Assembly (NCBI GenBank): GCA_019044685.2 | Contig: JAGTXX020000011.1 | Span: forward strand, 2,468,335 to 2,532,334 | Reading direction: 5' to 3' | DNA length: 64,000 bases | Origin: Nannochloris sp. 'desiccata' | Taxonomy: Eukaryota > Chlorophyta > Trebouxiophyceae > Chlorellales > Chlorellaceae | Shown: piece after piece, positions 11,501 through 22,191 of the stretch | How the letters are laid out: every line of letters starts with the position of its first letter | Numbering within the stretch: position 1 is the stretch's first letter | Made by a program: the position numbers and the translations under genes | The notes under the pieces: model-generated | What the model was told of the DNA's origin: nothing | Databases searched by the model: none | Seen by the model: only the letters and a program-made list of their open reading frames with translations

Positions 11501-13972
11501 CGCTTTGTGTTTGGTCATGGTTGAAAATAAAGGTCCTTTATAAGCTAAAGAAGTCCTTCAAGCACACCCAACAAGGATCGGGCTCTGGAGACCAGACACC
11601 GGAGGAAGCTGGTCGAAGGCAAACATTACAATGGGTGGCTCTGGAGAAGCATGGTATGCATGATAACGTCTCTTATTCAAACAGCAGTGTGTCTGATAGG
11701 AAACAGGAGAAACTGAGCGTGTTTGGGATCGCAAGGGCCAAAGTACTGGCAAGTCAGAAAACAGAGGCTATTAACAGAGAAGATGTTTTGATAATCTTCG
11801 GCCAACGGGTCTTCTCCATCTTAGAGACAACATATCTTGCGTCTACGCTGTACGCTCTGTCCGCTTTGCGCTATATTGAAGTTGGAGGTAAAAAAGTGGT
11901 TGCCCGAGCTCCAGCAACAATGTGGTCGTCAGCTGTCATTGTGCTGGGCTCCGTGGGTCTGGCGTTCTATGCTATTTTATTCCCATTGGTTATGTTCTTT
12001 GTTTTGTGGTCATGGAGCCCCGATTGTCCTTACAGAAAGAGACCTAAAGGCGTGTTGCAAGAAGAAGACCCTGGCGACTTTCAAGCAAAAAAGAGTTTGA
12101 CGTTGCTCGGGTGGCTATATTCTGATTTTCGAGCAGAGGTATCTTTTTTATTATTTCTACCCCTCATTTCATTTTTAGATATCTGTATGAATCTATATGG
12201 GGCTTTCTCGACTTACCCCGAAGCCTTGTGCATTGCTTGACCTAACCGCGTACGCCTTTATTCACCCCCCCGTCCCAAAATGTCCAATGCAGGTTTACTA
12301 TATGAGCTTTATGCACATACCCCATAGGCTTTGCTTCGCCGTGTCTGTTACTCTTATTACCAATCCAGGGTTCCAGCTGCTCATCAGCATCATTGTTACT
12401 GTCTTTTTTGCGTTGCTCTTCATACTGAAGGTGCCGTACTACAACCATCGGCTTAATGTGCTGCAAATCACGATGTATACTTCAATACTTCTGCAGTTGG
12501 CTCTTGGAGTCTGTTACGCCAGGTAAGTGTGCTGAAAGACTGCCTTCAATGGTCGAGCCTTTAATGAAAGACTTACCATCATCGGTTGGTTTCATTGCAG
12601 CACCGGAGATATTTTCAGTGAAAACTGGTCGACAGCTTTCACATTCATCAGCTTTACACTCATTGTGATAGTCGTATGTGTACTAATCTGGATTATTTCC
12701 ATGGATTTATTAGAATATATTGCATCTGTGTCAACTAAGAGCGCCATTCAGGGCTTTTACACCGCATTCTATGTTGAAGATGCAGACGAGCTTCCTAGCG
12801 AAATCGAGTCTTTGATCGATATGATATCGGCTCCAAAACTGTGGAGGTATTTATTGCGTATATGATTATAAATGTGTTCTAGCATTGCTGTCAAATATGT
12901 CCAAATCCTTCCTTTGCCTATCTGTTCCTAAAATGTGATTCCTTCTTTTGTTGTCCTTGCAGCTGGGTACTATATCAATGGACACTCATGCGACCCTTAG
13001 ATCCTAGACCAACACCTTTTTATGAAAATTTGAAATTTGTGAAGTTTCTATTGGGAAAGCGGCCAACAAAAGAAAGATTCATTGCAATCGGAAAGAACCT
13101 CAAAGCATCCTTGACTGCTGCCGATCATGGTGAACGTGGCCTCGATGGCATCACAATGGCTGCTTTACAGGGCCACGAGTCACTTCAACTATTTATTCAA
13201 GTGTCTCAAGCCCTGGGAAACTATTCGAAGAAAGATGGGGAAGCCTTTTCGTACCTGAATCTTAGAGATGAGGCTGAACTCTGGCGCGAATTGGTTCTGG
13301 ACCACCCAGAGATTGTATCATACTTATTCAATGAAGAGAATAACGATGCGCTGAACGCGTTCTTTGCCCCCTTCTACAGAAAATATTGGCGTACTCAGGA
13401 GAGCTTGATGCAGAAAGCATTGGGAGCTTTTAGGTCCATTCCAACGTGCCTTTTCAGGAGCTCTGCACAACCACCAGCGACACATGTAATGGCAACAGAT
13501 GAAGATGGATGCGTGCGGTCGCGTTTATTGTCCAACAGGATCTCTGATTCTACCACAAGACTTAAAAACATCGGTCGAAATGACGCCATGCGGAGGTGGA
13601 CAGTAAGGAATGTGGCTTGGCTCATTGACCGTCGGGATCGGGCAACTATCGCCCGATGGCTTGCAACGAGGAATTGGGATAATCCGGAACGCAAACGATT
13701 TGCAGAGCTTGTGCTCGATGTCTCTAGTTTAGAGTTCAGCTGCTGGCAGGAAAGGACAATGAAGGTGCTTTCGCTGCTTTCGATGTCCATTTTTTTGGTA
13801 AGCCATGAGAAGAACCGAAAAACGACGTAATTTATTCACGTACCCTAAACAATCACATAGAGATCGTGCGTGGCAAAATAATTGGTAAACTGTACTCTGA
13901 ATGAGGATTTCATTCTCTCAGGAGATGTGCTTTGATCCTATTTGGACCGAGATCTCCACTCAACTCTGCTAA
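8501..13972 (+). CDS. Receptor-like protein: signal peptide, periplasmic-binding (Venus flytrap)-like ectodomain, Cys-rich region, polytopic membrane domain
   Basis: Proposed exons are 8501-8638, 8910-10978, 11108-11187, 11285-12138, 12293-12522, 12601-12846, 12963-13797 and 13922-13972, giving 1500 aa with all junctions in frame. Exon 1 encodes a signal peptide (MGLLGVIFSAVFFLTLSTQA). Residues about 60-470 resemble a type-1 periplasmic-binding/ANF receptor fold (RFVAVLRNYLDES; GEVDFLLGGESD; KNIAVVVLKD; AGVDVVLGCTLN). Residues about 555-735 are Cys-rich with the GCC2/GCC3 or ephrin-receptor-like pattern (CPENT, CTCSPGFY, CLPCPEGARCPGG, EPGYW). Roughly ten hydrophobic helices follow, with a charged loop (about 860-940) and a long cytoplasmic tail. 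This layout parallels class C GPCRs (flytrap, Cys-rich, 7TM), but the membrane part looks like the polytopic domain of protist Cys-rich receptors. Ligand and signalling mode are unknown. The last splice is uncertain: without it the frame ends at 13830. Confidence 0.72.
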
Positions 13973-15001
13973 GATAACTTGCGGGGAAAGAAAAAATGTA
14001 GAGCGCTCGAGTAGAGGAGGAAAGGTACAGCAAAGTCTGAACCAACCTGGATGGTAGTTGAATTTATTGTGGAACAAGATTAATACCATATGTTGCGAAT
14101 AAAAAGTTAGAAAAACAGAGGAGTAGAGGTTAGAGAGGAGGCAGTGTTCTTGAGTGGTAAAATATCACTTGGACGCACGCACTTTTCACGCATCTTTCTT
14201 TCTTTTGATCCTTCATCATTTACTGCTTGTTACTGCTTGATGAGAACGACTTCTTGAAGTAGTGGTTAACGTCAGTCAAACAACTGATGACGGCGAATGG
14301 ATGAACTTAGAACAATCAACTTAAAAGAAAACAGGGAAAGCTTCATAAAGGTACATGTATATGTACACGTGCAACACTAAGTACACAACGATTAAAACGT
14401 TTAGATATCTTCAATGGGAGGAACATGCACAGCAAGGAAGATCCGGCGTTGGGTAAATAATTAGGATAGGGCAATTAGCTGGGTTTTTGAGAACGAATTA
14501 TGAATTTCCTAGCAAAATTCTCAGATGGCGCAAGCCAACCAGTTTTTAAAGTTCCAGCCCTTCAGTCACCTCTCACTGGGGTCCTTTCCTTTTGTTTTTC
14601 TTAAACCAAATTTTTTTTAGAGCATCAAAATAAACCTAATAAACTATCTTGACACAATTTTATATCCTGAGGCTGGGCTGGGGATGGTCCCAACGCGGGG
14701 ATGATCTCATGATAGCTCCCTCCCCCTTGCATGCTTATTAATGCATATCTGTAATAGCGGCATCGATGCGAGATCTCAAATGAAGGTAAGATTTACAAAA
14801 ACATTAGGATACACCATGGTGAGAATTTAAGCACGTAAGGAAGACAATCTAACATGACTCGCACGCACAAGTGACATATGCTGTTTAACACTCTTTAAGT
14901 TGAATACACTACAAGATGATGGAGCCACGCATAGAGTTGAGGAGACCAACTTATCTCTGCAGAAGCCGGAGGGAAAGGTGGCACGGCAGGAGCAATCGCA
15001 T
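13973..15001. other. Intergenic, about 1 kb, no gene seen
   Basis: AT-rich sequence between the 3' end of the receptor gene and the 3' end of the minus-strand EF-hand paralogue. Neither strand holds a convincing coding exon, RNA gene or repeat. Confidence 0.5.
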
Positions 15002-16041
15002 CTAACGCAGTTTGACACCAGCATTTATGCACGAGAAAAGATCTTTGCAAACATTGAAATCGCCGCCAAAGCACTTATCAAACTCGCCGGAGATGGATTG
15101 GAAAGCACTGGTGGAAAAGTCCGAAGCGCTCTTGACACACTTTTCATCTACCCTTGCAGTTCTTGTACACGTTGTTCAAAATAGTTCCGCAAGGAACGAA
15201 TGCGATACAGGTTGCATAGTTATTGACAGGATTGGATGCACAAGTCCTGATGGAGTTGGCGTTTGTTATTAACGAAATTGAGGATCTCTTTGCCTTCAGA
15301 GCTGCCAGAAAGCACACCCTCGATCTCCTTGGCGATGGAGTTCGCGGCATTCTCAACATCTTTCCAGGTATTTTCAAAGAATTTGGAGGTGCCGCCGATG
15401 ACGGTACCAAACGTCGCCCCACAATGCCACCCACAAAGTCCCCCACAATATTCCAGAAGAGCAAGCGGCGGCCTCCAGAGGTGTCATCTCCAGAAGTTCG
15501 AATGCCCTCTGCGTCCACAATAAATTCTTCACCAGTGGTGGTAAGGATTGTAGCGCTTGTGTTGGGTTTCACTTGCACGCTCGCAACCGAATACGTGGCT
15601 GATCCGCCGTAAGCGTCGCTGAGAATCATCTTTTGAAAATTGATGGCTGGCATGGGGTTGTCACTCAGGTACAGTGCCTGCAGAGGAGACCTTTCCGTGG
15701 CAACTCCGGCAGTTAATACCTGACCCGTGGATGACGAGGTAAGAATATTGTTGCTGGCGCTAATATCTTTATTCAGCTCCACCAACCCGTAGATAGCCCC
15801 CGCCATGGGTGCCAAGCAGAATGACCAGGAGAGCAAGGGTGCCGACGACCATCCATTTCATCATATGGGCGTCTTCAGCAGCAGTTTGCTCGCTTTCGAT
15901 AGCCTTGACAATCTCTTCGACAGAGAGTTGACCATCACGGTCGACGTCAGCGTCCTTGATCCTCCTTGCAAGACTGGGGGTCATGGACTTGAGCTGCATT
16001 AGCATGCTCACTGAGTAGGTGTCTTTCTCAACATCTGCCAT
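15002..16041 (-). pseudogene. EF-hand/TM surface protein paralogue A, four frameshifts
   Basis: The start MADVEKDTYSVS is followed by one canonical EF-hand loop (DVDRDGQLSVEE) and a TM helix, then an extracellular-type region (SSTG, ALYLSD, GRRLLF) aligning with the divergent neighbour at 16612-17637. Coding sense continues only by changing frame at four places: in the TM segment (about 15800, one extra base), after VGDFVGGIVG (about 15415, one missing), near 15265 (one extra) and near 15155 (one extra). The net +2 agrees with the total length of 1040 nt. The last parts are Cys-rich (NNYATCIAFVPCG, DKCFGGDFNVCKDL) and end at TAG 15002-15004. Because the neighbouring genes have intact frames, true decay is more likely than sequencing error. 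The family is not recognised; function unknown, Ca2+ binding inferred. Confidence 0.6.
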
Positions 16042-16350
16042 GGTCTTAAAAAGGTGGGTGGGTGGCGTTAAACCTGCACAACAACAAAACAAGATGGCTG
16101 GAGTGAGAAAGACGTCTCTGTGGGTTACAAACAACTCCTGAGCATTGCAGTCCAAGCTTGAGGCCTTGAGGAACTAGAGCTGCGGGCATCCACCTGGGGA
16201 TCGTGAAATTCCGCCCCTCGCTCACTGAAATGATGTCTGAATATTTGAAGCTGGTCACAAAACGCCTCGGTGGCCTGGAATGCTCGACAATCTTGTGAAA
16301 GAAATGTTAACTAACCTATAGGTGACCAGCGCCGAATGTCTATTATAGGT

Positions 16351-16434
16351 AGTGGCGTGTTTTCGCAATTCAGTCGGTAATTTGTTTGAAGCAGCTAATT
16401 GCATCCTCTAGAGCTATGATACGGACATTGTTGC
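16351..16434 (-). promoter_or_regulatory. Shared upstream module, copy 2 (inverted, faces paralogue A)
   Basis: The reverse complement reads TCCGTATCAT, CTCTAGAGG, AATTAGCTGCTTCAA, CGACTGAATTG, GAAAACACGC: the same order as copy 1 at 8231-8324, including two identical 11-mers. Orientation matches transcription of the minus-strand gene starting at 16041. Confidence 0.6.
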
Positions 16435-16487
16435 AGCTTGACAATTTTTGATACGGAACTTTTTGATACGGAAAGTTTCGATACGGA
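16418..16487 (+). promoter_or_regulatory. Cluster of four GATACGGA motifs
   Basis: GATACGGA occurs at 16418, 16450, 16465 and 16480 (spacings 32, 15, 15). It sits between the inverted module copies in the shared 5' region of the EF-hand pair, and once inverted in copy 1 (8233-8240). It is a candidate transcription-factor site array. Confidence 0.5.
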
Positions 16488-16507
16488 CACTTTCAATAGT
16501 AGAAGCG

Positions 16508-16560
16508 AAATCAACTGCTGCAGGATTAATACATTATCGAGTGAGTTGTGAAAACACACT
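16508..16560 (+). promoter_or_regulatory. Shared upstream module, copy 3 (faces paralogue B)
   Basis: A direct-orientation partial copy: CAACTGCTGCAGG, then ATTATCGAGTGAGTTGTG and AAAACACAC, parallel to 8271-8320. It ends about 50 bp before the ATG at 16612. Confidence 0.5.
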
Positions 16561-16611
16561 ATTATCTCCCTAGTATTGAAGTTTCCACGCACCTTCTTCT
16601 CTCCCATTGCA

Positions 16612-17637
16612 ATGGCTACTGTTCAGGATGACAAGATCTTTTCTGTCAACCGCCTGGTGGGCGTGAAGACATTTTCTCCTTCCTTTGTGGAGAGGATTAA
16701 AGACGCTGATATGGACAACGATGGCAACTTGTCCATCGAAGAGGTACTGAAAGTCATCGAGAGTGAGCATGCTGCCAGAGCAAGCAAGAAAATGTACAAG
16801 CGCGTTCTGCTTGTGGTTGGCATCGCCTCGTTGGTTCTGGTGGGTGCGCTGTGTGGCATCACCTACGGGATCGTCGACCTGACCAAGGAGGTGAACACCG
16901 ATTCCAGCAACCACATTACCTCGTCCTCCACTGGCGACATCGCTTCAGTGGGCACAGCTAAGCAAACATTTCCGGTGAGTATTCTAGAAGTCTGTGAAAC
17001 TTTGGAGCTTCTTAAGGAAGGCTTTTGCTCCTAGTTGAGATTATGAGAAGAAGAAAACACGGGGAGTAGAATTATTCTAAGATAATATTCATAATTATAG
17101 GAAACTCAATACATTACGCAGCTGTTGCATAATATCTTTTTTCTAGCTACTTTATATATTCTACGCTAATGATTATTGTGTTTCAGCACTGAAGTTGGGT
17201 TCTGCATTTCTCAGTGCCCTTTCTTTGGCCCGGCCAACATATATAAATTAGGATGTCCCAATTGAGAGAAATTCGCCTTTTCCTTCGTATATATGCTTTA
17301 ACACGACGAATCATGTTTTATACTTGCGCAGTTGAGTTCTCTGTACCTGTCTGATGACGCCAAGCTGGTGGCCTCGTTTGAAAAGTTAGTTGTCAATGGT
17401 GAGGAGGCAGGTGAGTACACTGTTCACTCTGTTAAGGCGATCAGTGTGGTTCCTGATGTGAGTGCAACTATCGCGACAGAATCTGGCGATTCCTTTATCG
17501 TCGATCAATTTGGGTTGCGTCCTGCGAATGCCACACTTGAGACGAGCGGCCGCCGACGCCTCCTCTTCTATACCGGGTATCCCAGCCAGCCTTGTGGGTT
17601 TTGTTGCTGGGGCTGTTTTGGTATTAGTATCTTTTGA
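16612..17637 (+). CDS. EF-hand single-pass membrane protein, paralogue B
   Basis: Exons 16612-16974 and 17332-17637 (intron gtgagt...gcgcag, phase 0) give 222 aa. A cytosolic N-terminus with a canonical EF-hand loop (DMDNDGNLSIEE, residues about 38-49) precedes a TM helix (VLLVVGIASLVLVGALCGIT). An extracellular-type domain follows with SSTGDIASVGTA, LSSLYLSDDA and VSATIATESGDSFIVDQFG, then a basic GRRRLLF site and a short Cys-rich end (PCGFCCWGCFG). It is the divergent paralogue of the decayed gene at 15002-16041, which lacks this intron. After RRRLLF an alternative frame reads a longer hydrophobic tail resembling paralogue A, so a C-terminal frameshift is possible here too. Function is unknown; a Ca2+-responsive surface or endomembrane protein is inferred. 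Confidence 0.65.
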
Positions 17638-19698
17638 TCTTTTTCTTTTGGGGGCTTTTCCACAAAAGAATATTTTCTATCTTTCCTTTGTACATATTTC
17701 TAACAATAGATCCTGCCGAGCTTTGTGTTGTCTTATTAAGGGCTCGCTAAAGATACATAAGTAGAAACCATGTTGCCGCTCAGCATGCCTTAATTAAATA
17801 TCGCCGCGACTTGTTTGACTTTTCTTAATGTTCACCCTATTTTCCAATCATTCCAGTGGCCGACACATCCTTATAGTGATACCAATATTTAAATCCTGTC
17901 TGCCTATTAGTTCTAAAGCCTTCCTTATCTTCTTCTAAAAATGCAACTGACCAAGCGACATTTTTCGTCTTATCTTATTTATGGGGGTTTTAAGGGTTGC
18001 CAGGCAGAGTGAAAATATTTAACGAACCATATAAATAGTAGCAGATCAAGCAATATCAAACAGAAATTACAAAGCTCAGATTTGAAGTTGAATCCCGCCG
18101 CCATTTTGTTCAAAGAAACGGTTCTTGAACAGGTTTTTTGTTGTTAACAAGAAACATTCTTTCGTTTCCTTCCTACATTAACTTCATCATTTTTGTAGTC
18201 TTCACTAGTCGCTCACTTTTCTCTCATCTTCCGTACCGTCACCATACCTTCTTCATAACATTTTTGTACGATTTTAACTCATCTTACCTTTTAAGTTCCC
18301 CTGCTTGAACACGCAACTCCTTATTATAAGCCACTATCTCTCACCTTCAACATCATGATACAGCTCCTTCTTTGTCCGATTTAAAATATCGTTATGTTTC
18401 TTGTCTACAAACATTTTTTATTATTCTTTTTTACTGCAGTACCAATCGACATCAATCCCCGGAGTCTTTTTTAAATTACCAGCAGGAGTATACACAATCC
18501 TCAAGTTGTTTTAGGGTAAATAAGACTTGATGGCGTCTTCTAAGGCCTCTGGGGCGATGACGTCCATAATGACGCCATTGGCAGGAGGAGTTAAACATGA
18601 TTAGATGATAAGTCGACATGGGACCAGATATTTAAAGGAAGGTATTTGATGAGATCTTCATTCTCGTGTTTGTCTTTACCCCTGTCAGAACAATAAACGT
18701 GTTCTTCAACAAGGATATAACCCAATTTGCAGCGCAATTTCAAGGGGAAATGCTACCACCACCGCCTGCGGAATCCCTCATACTTGGCTCGTCTTCAAGC
18801 CGCACACAGACCTTCATCAAGGCATATGGTATATTGCAGCGACGCATTGCATTAGACCATTTGCTGGGACCATGCATTTGTGTTTAAAGAGTCCACATTA
18901 GAAGGAAAATCAGCAGCAACGGTGGGCCGCCACCGGCACCACCACCACCCTTGCCCACTCTCTGCATGTGCATGACTCCCAGCATAGACCCCCGCACGGC
19001 CCTCTGACGCCCGTTGGTTCCTCTTGCTGATATAGCATCTTCATCTACGGTCTTCTTGTGTGTTAATTGACGGTATCGCCCCCTAAATTCTTGAGGCTCT
19101 CCAGGCAATGCATCGCCTACCCAAGGCCGGCAGAAAGGCAGAAGAAAAGACAGGGACGGCGCTTGCGCCTGCGCTCCCTTGGGGTACCGATTGCATTATT
19201 AATGCTTTGGGGGAGCTCTTCAGTGGGCTTTAATTCCACACTGAATTGAAAAGCTCGGGCAAATAGCCGGGCACAAGGTCGGGCAAGCGGCCGGGACGAT
19301 GCTGATGGGGAAGCTGGAAAGCTATAAAGCTATATAAAGATTTGCCTAAACTAGAGAAGAATTTAAATCACTCATCTCCGACTCCGATGTCAAGCACCTG
19401 CCTTATTATAAAGAGAAAATGTCTTCCTGATCAGTGATCGATCCTCAGAATCACCTTCAATAAAGCTCGCAAAACATTGCTTCTCCCCGCAGCGAATTTT
19501 TCCTACTTTGCAGGAGAGGCTAAATGGGGCTCTAATTTGATTCACTAAATTATTTTAGTCCCTCAAGCTCATAAAAGGGAATTAAATGTTCCACAGCATA
19601 CCGAGCAAAAACATTTGTCGATATAGCTGTACCCTCGTCAACCCAAACTCAATTCCTATTCACCAGCAGTATAAGTAAAACCCAGATATCTGGTCTGG
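17638..19698. other. Gene-poor 2-kb stretch
   Basis: No complete gene is seen. On the minus strand 18511-18590 reads like the last exon of a protein (PPANGVIMDVIAPEALEDAI, then a short tail and TAA at 18513-18511), but no upstream exon could be joined. A minus-strand frame at 18884-19108 is Gly-rich and unconvincing. Short CGGGCA-rich repeats occur near 19255-19310. Confidence 0.45.
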
Positions 19699-20724
19699 AT
19701 GCTCCGCACTTTGGCCATGCGGCTTGGATATTCAATGAGGTCCAGCACTTTAAATTGTGCTACCTCGGCAGGGAAAACAGCATCCGGCAGTCGCCCAATG
19801 CATTCTCCTGGATATTTAAAAATTACACGGTTGCTATCAACTGCTCCTGTACATGTTGGCCCATTTTTTGGCTTGCGCACTGCTTCGTTCTCTACGACCC
19901 CCGCTCACAGAATGGTCTCCCAACAAGCTTACCAATATGAAGCAGCCTCAGGAAGCATGCATAGCGCTTCTATTGACGAAATAGATTTCAGCCCTGCTGT
20001 TGTCAACTCGGTCTCTGTCTTGGGCACTGTTGGCAAGAAGCCAGAACTCCGCTTTTTCGAAAACGGAAACAAGGTTGCTTCCTGGAGCATTGCTTTCACA
20101 GACAAGAAGGATGGAGAGACTCAATGGTTTAATGTAGACGCATGGGGACCTTTAGCTGAGGTCGTCGCAGCTGAGGTGGATAAAGGCCAGCGTGTCGTTG
20201 TCGAAGGTCGCTTGAAGGTTGTATCTTGGACCACCAGAGACAATGAACAGAGGAAAAGTCTTAAAATTTCAGCCAATGCAGTGAAAAGAGTGCGAATGGA
20301 CAGAAATAACAGCAGTTCTTATGGTGGAGGTGGAGGTGGTGGAGAGTACCAACAGCAGCAGCAGCAATGGAATAACGGGGTAGCTACACAAGACTCTTCT
20401 TCTTCTTCTCCCTCTGCTGCTGCTGCTACTTCAAATACCTCTAATTCTTCTGCCGCAGGAGCATCTGCCGGTCAGCTCGCTACTACTGAAGAGATGTGGA
20501 TGTCTTATTTTGAAGACCCTTCAGGATGGTATGATAATCGTCCTCGTAAAGTTGCAGGTGAGATCAACCCAAAATCGCCAGATTTCAAAAGACGGGATGG
20601 TGGTCGTGAATCACCTGCATTGTGGATAGATAGCCGTACTACACCTGGATGGGTGAAACAAGAATTGGAGAGACAAGAGCAAGGTGGGCCTGGAATGGCA
20701 CAACAAGAGCAGCCTCCTTTTTAG
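19699..20724 (+). CDS. Organellar single-stranded DNA-binding protein, OSB type (OB fold plus PDF motif)
   Basis: A single exon of 341 aa. The N-terminus (MLRTLAMRLGYSMRSSTLNC and on) is Arg/Ser-rich without acids, a mitochondrial or plastid targeting peptide. Residues about 100-195 form an SSB-like OB fold (VNSVSVLGTVGKKPELR, ASWSIAFTDKKDGETQWFNV, KGQRVVVEGRLKV). A Gly/Gln/Ser linker follows. The C-terminal block WMSYFEDPSGWYDNRPRK with NPKSPDFKRR and ALWIDS matches the roughly 50-residue PDF motif that defines plant OSB proteins, which bind organelle ssDNA and suppress illegitimate recombination. One PDF copy is present. The role is inferred from the family. Confidence 0.82.
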   Translation: MLRTLAMRLGYSMRSSTLNCATSAGKTASGSRPMHSPGYLKITRLLSTAPVHVGPFFGLRTASFSTTPAHRMVSQQAYQYEAASGSMHSASIDEIDFSPAVVNSVSVLGTVGKKPELRFFENGNKVASWSIAFTDKKDGETQWFNVDAWGPLAEVVAAEVDKGQRVVVEGRLKVVSWTTRDNEQRKSLKISANAVKRVRMDRNNSSSYGGGGGGGEYQQQQQQWNNGVATQDSSSSSPSAAAATSNTSNSSAAGASAGQLATTEEMWMSYFEDPSGWYDNRPRKVAGEINPKSPDFKRRDGGRESPALWIDSRTTPGWVKQELERQEQGGPGMAQQEQPPF

Positions 20725-21204
20725 AACTAGGAAGAAATTTTAGCAAAGGCCATGTTTTTTTTTGAATTTCTGGATTATCTTTCTTTTAATTTGAGCATTA
20801 CACTACACTAAACTACACCAGGTAAATATGATCAACAAACAAAAAGTACTGTGGTAAAAGTTGTCTAATAGCAAAGAACGTGACAAAAGGGTAAGAAGGC
20901 TACGGGCAACAGTAAAAAGGAAAGAAGAACAAAAAAAGAAATGGAGATGCACCGTGCTGCTCCGATTCCAATAAACAAGAAAGAAAGAAAAGGGTCTATC
21001 AATCAATAATCAACATAAAATGCATGCGTGTAAAGTTAAAAGACATTGTTTTTAAAGCTGCTAACATAAAATGGGTTTTAATGTAGGAAAAGAAGAACAC
21101 GAGAGAAGAATTTTGGTTCAATCGTACAAAGATAAAGTTCGGGAATCAGCTGTTTCAATGGCTCGTTTCTAATTTAAATTCTAGTTCTAGTTCTGGTTTT
21201 GCTG
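20725..21204. other. Tail-to-tail intergenic region, no gene seen
   Basis: An AT-rich 480-bp interval between the convergent OSB-like gene and the minus-strand low-complexity gene. It should hold both 3'UTRs. A TGTAA occurs at about 21028 and T- and A-rich runs are frequent. Confidence 0.5.
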
Positions 21205-22191
21205 TTACTCCTGTTGCTGACCGTTCGAAAGGCTGTTCTGTAACCCACCACGGTTGCCGTTCCAAGCTTTGCGAACTTCGGGGCCTCTCGAAACAGTTTG
21301 AACTGACATGGCAGGTCTACCCACACTACCAGACAGATCATTGCTCTTGTTAATTCTGAATGCAGCAGCAAGAGTAGGACCGGCAGTAGTGAGAGCACGG
21401 CGAGGGAGTTCTTCACGTACTCTTTTCTTAGAAACAGACCCAGACAGTGCAGGAATAGCGGTAGTTCCTCTTTCTTGTGAAGATGAGCCAGACATTTGTC
21501 GCTGCATTTTAGCAACAGTGAGAGCTTGAGGGCGCCTTTTAGCAAATCTACCACCAAGTTGCTGAGCTCGACTAGCAGCAGCACCGCACCCGTTAAAAAG
21601 AGGGGTTAGGCTACGTGCAGCACCGCCGTCATAGACGCGGGAAGAGGTGCTGCTACGGGTGCTGCGTTTGCTTGGTGCAGCCGGTGTTCTGCCACTGCTT
21701 AAGACGTTGTTGTTGGGCGTTGTAGAATCAGCTAGAGCTAATTGTACTTCGCCTGGAGACAGTGGACTTCCAATGGGCACGTCTTCGCTCATTGGCGAAA
21801 GAGAAAGAGGGGTTCCAGAAGACTGCGCTGCAGCAGCTGCTGCTGGGCTTGATGATTTAGAAGGCCTGTTGTTGGTATCCAAAAGCATCACATCAGCAGG
21901 GCAGCATGCTCTGCAATGATGGTTTGGGTATTTATAACAAACATATACCTTCCTGTATCGTGAAAGAAGAAGGGTGTTGAGATATTAAGCTCTGATTTAA
22001 TGAATCGAATTTAATCCAATCGCCTAATTCATCTGCTTCCCGACTACCACTCTTTAAGCCCTGCTTATAGAATCTTCAGCTCACCTTCCGTTTAATAGTT
22101 GGAGAATAGTTGGTTCTTCACAGAAGCATTTTGGCCCCTGAAGTGGGTGATACGCAATCACTTCACCATGCGGGGTGATCGGAGTGTCCAT
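21205..22191 (-). CDS. Unrecognised Ser/Ala/Arg-rich protein
   Basis: Exons 22085-22191 and 21205-21910 (intron gtgagc...ttgcag, phase 2) give 270 aa. The ATG at 22191 sits in a strong Kozak-like context (gccgccATGg). The first exon and junction encode a Cys-containing N-terminus (PKCFCEEPTILQ, then NGRACCPADVMLL) that could be a small metal-binding or regulatory motif. The rest is Ser/Pro/Ala/Arg-rich and probably disordered, with basic patches (KRSTRSSTSSR, FAKRRPQ, KKRVREELPRR) that may be nuclear targeting signals. I recognise no family. It shares a 220-bp head-to-head promoter with the chloroplast-type gene at 22412. Confidence 0.55.

Noticed and set aside
18884..19108. 74-codon Gly-rich minus-strand frame
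   Set aside because: Low complexity, no start context or neighbouring exon, no recognised motif.
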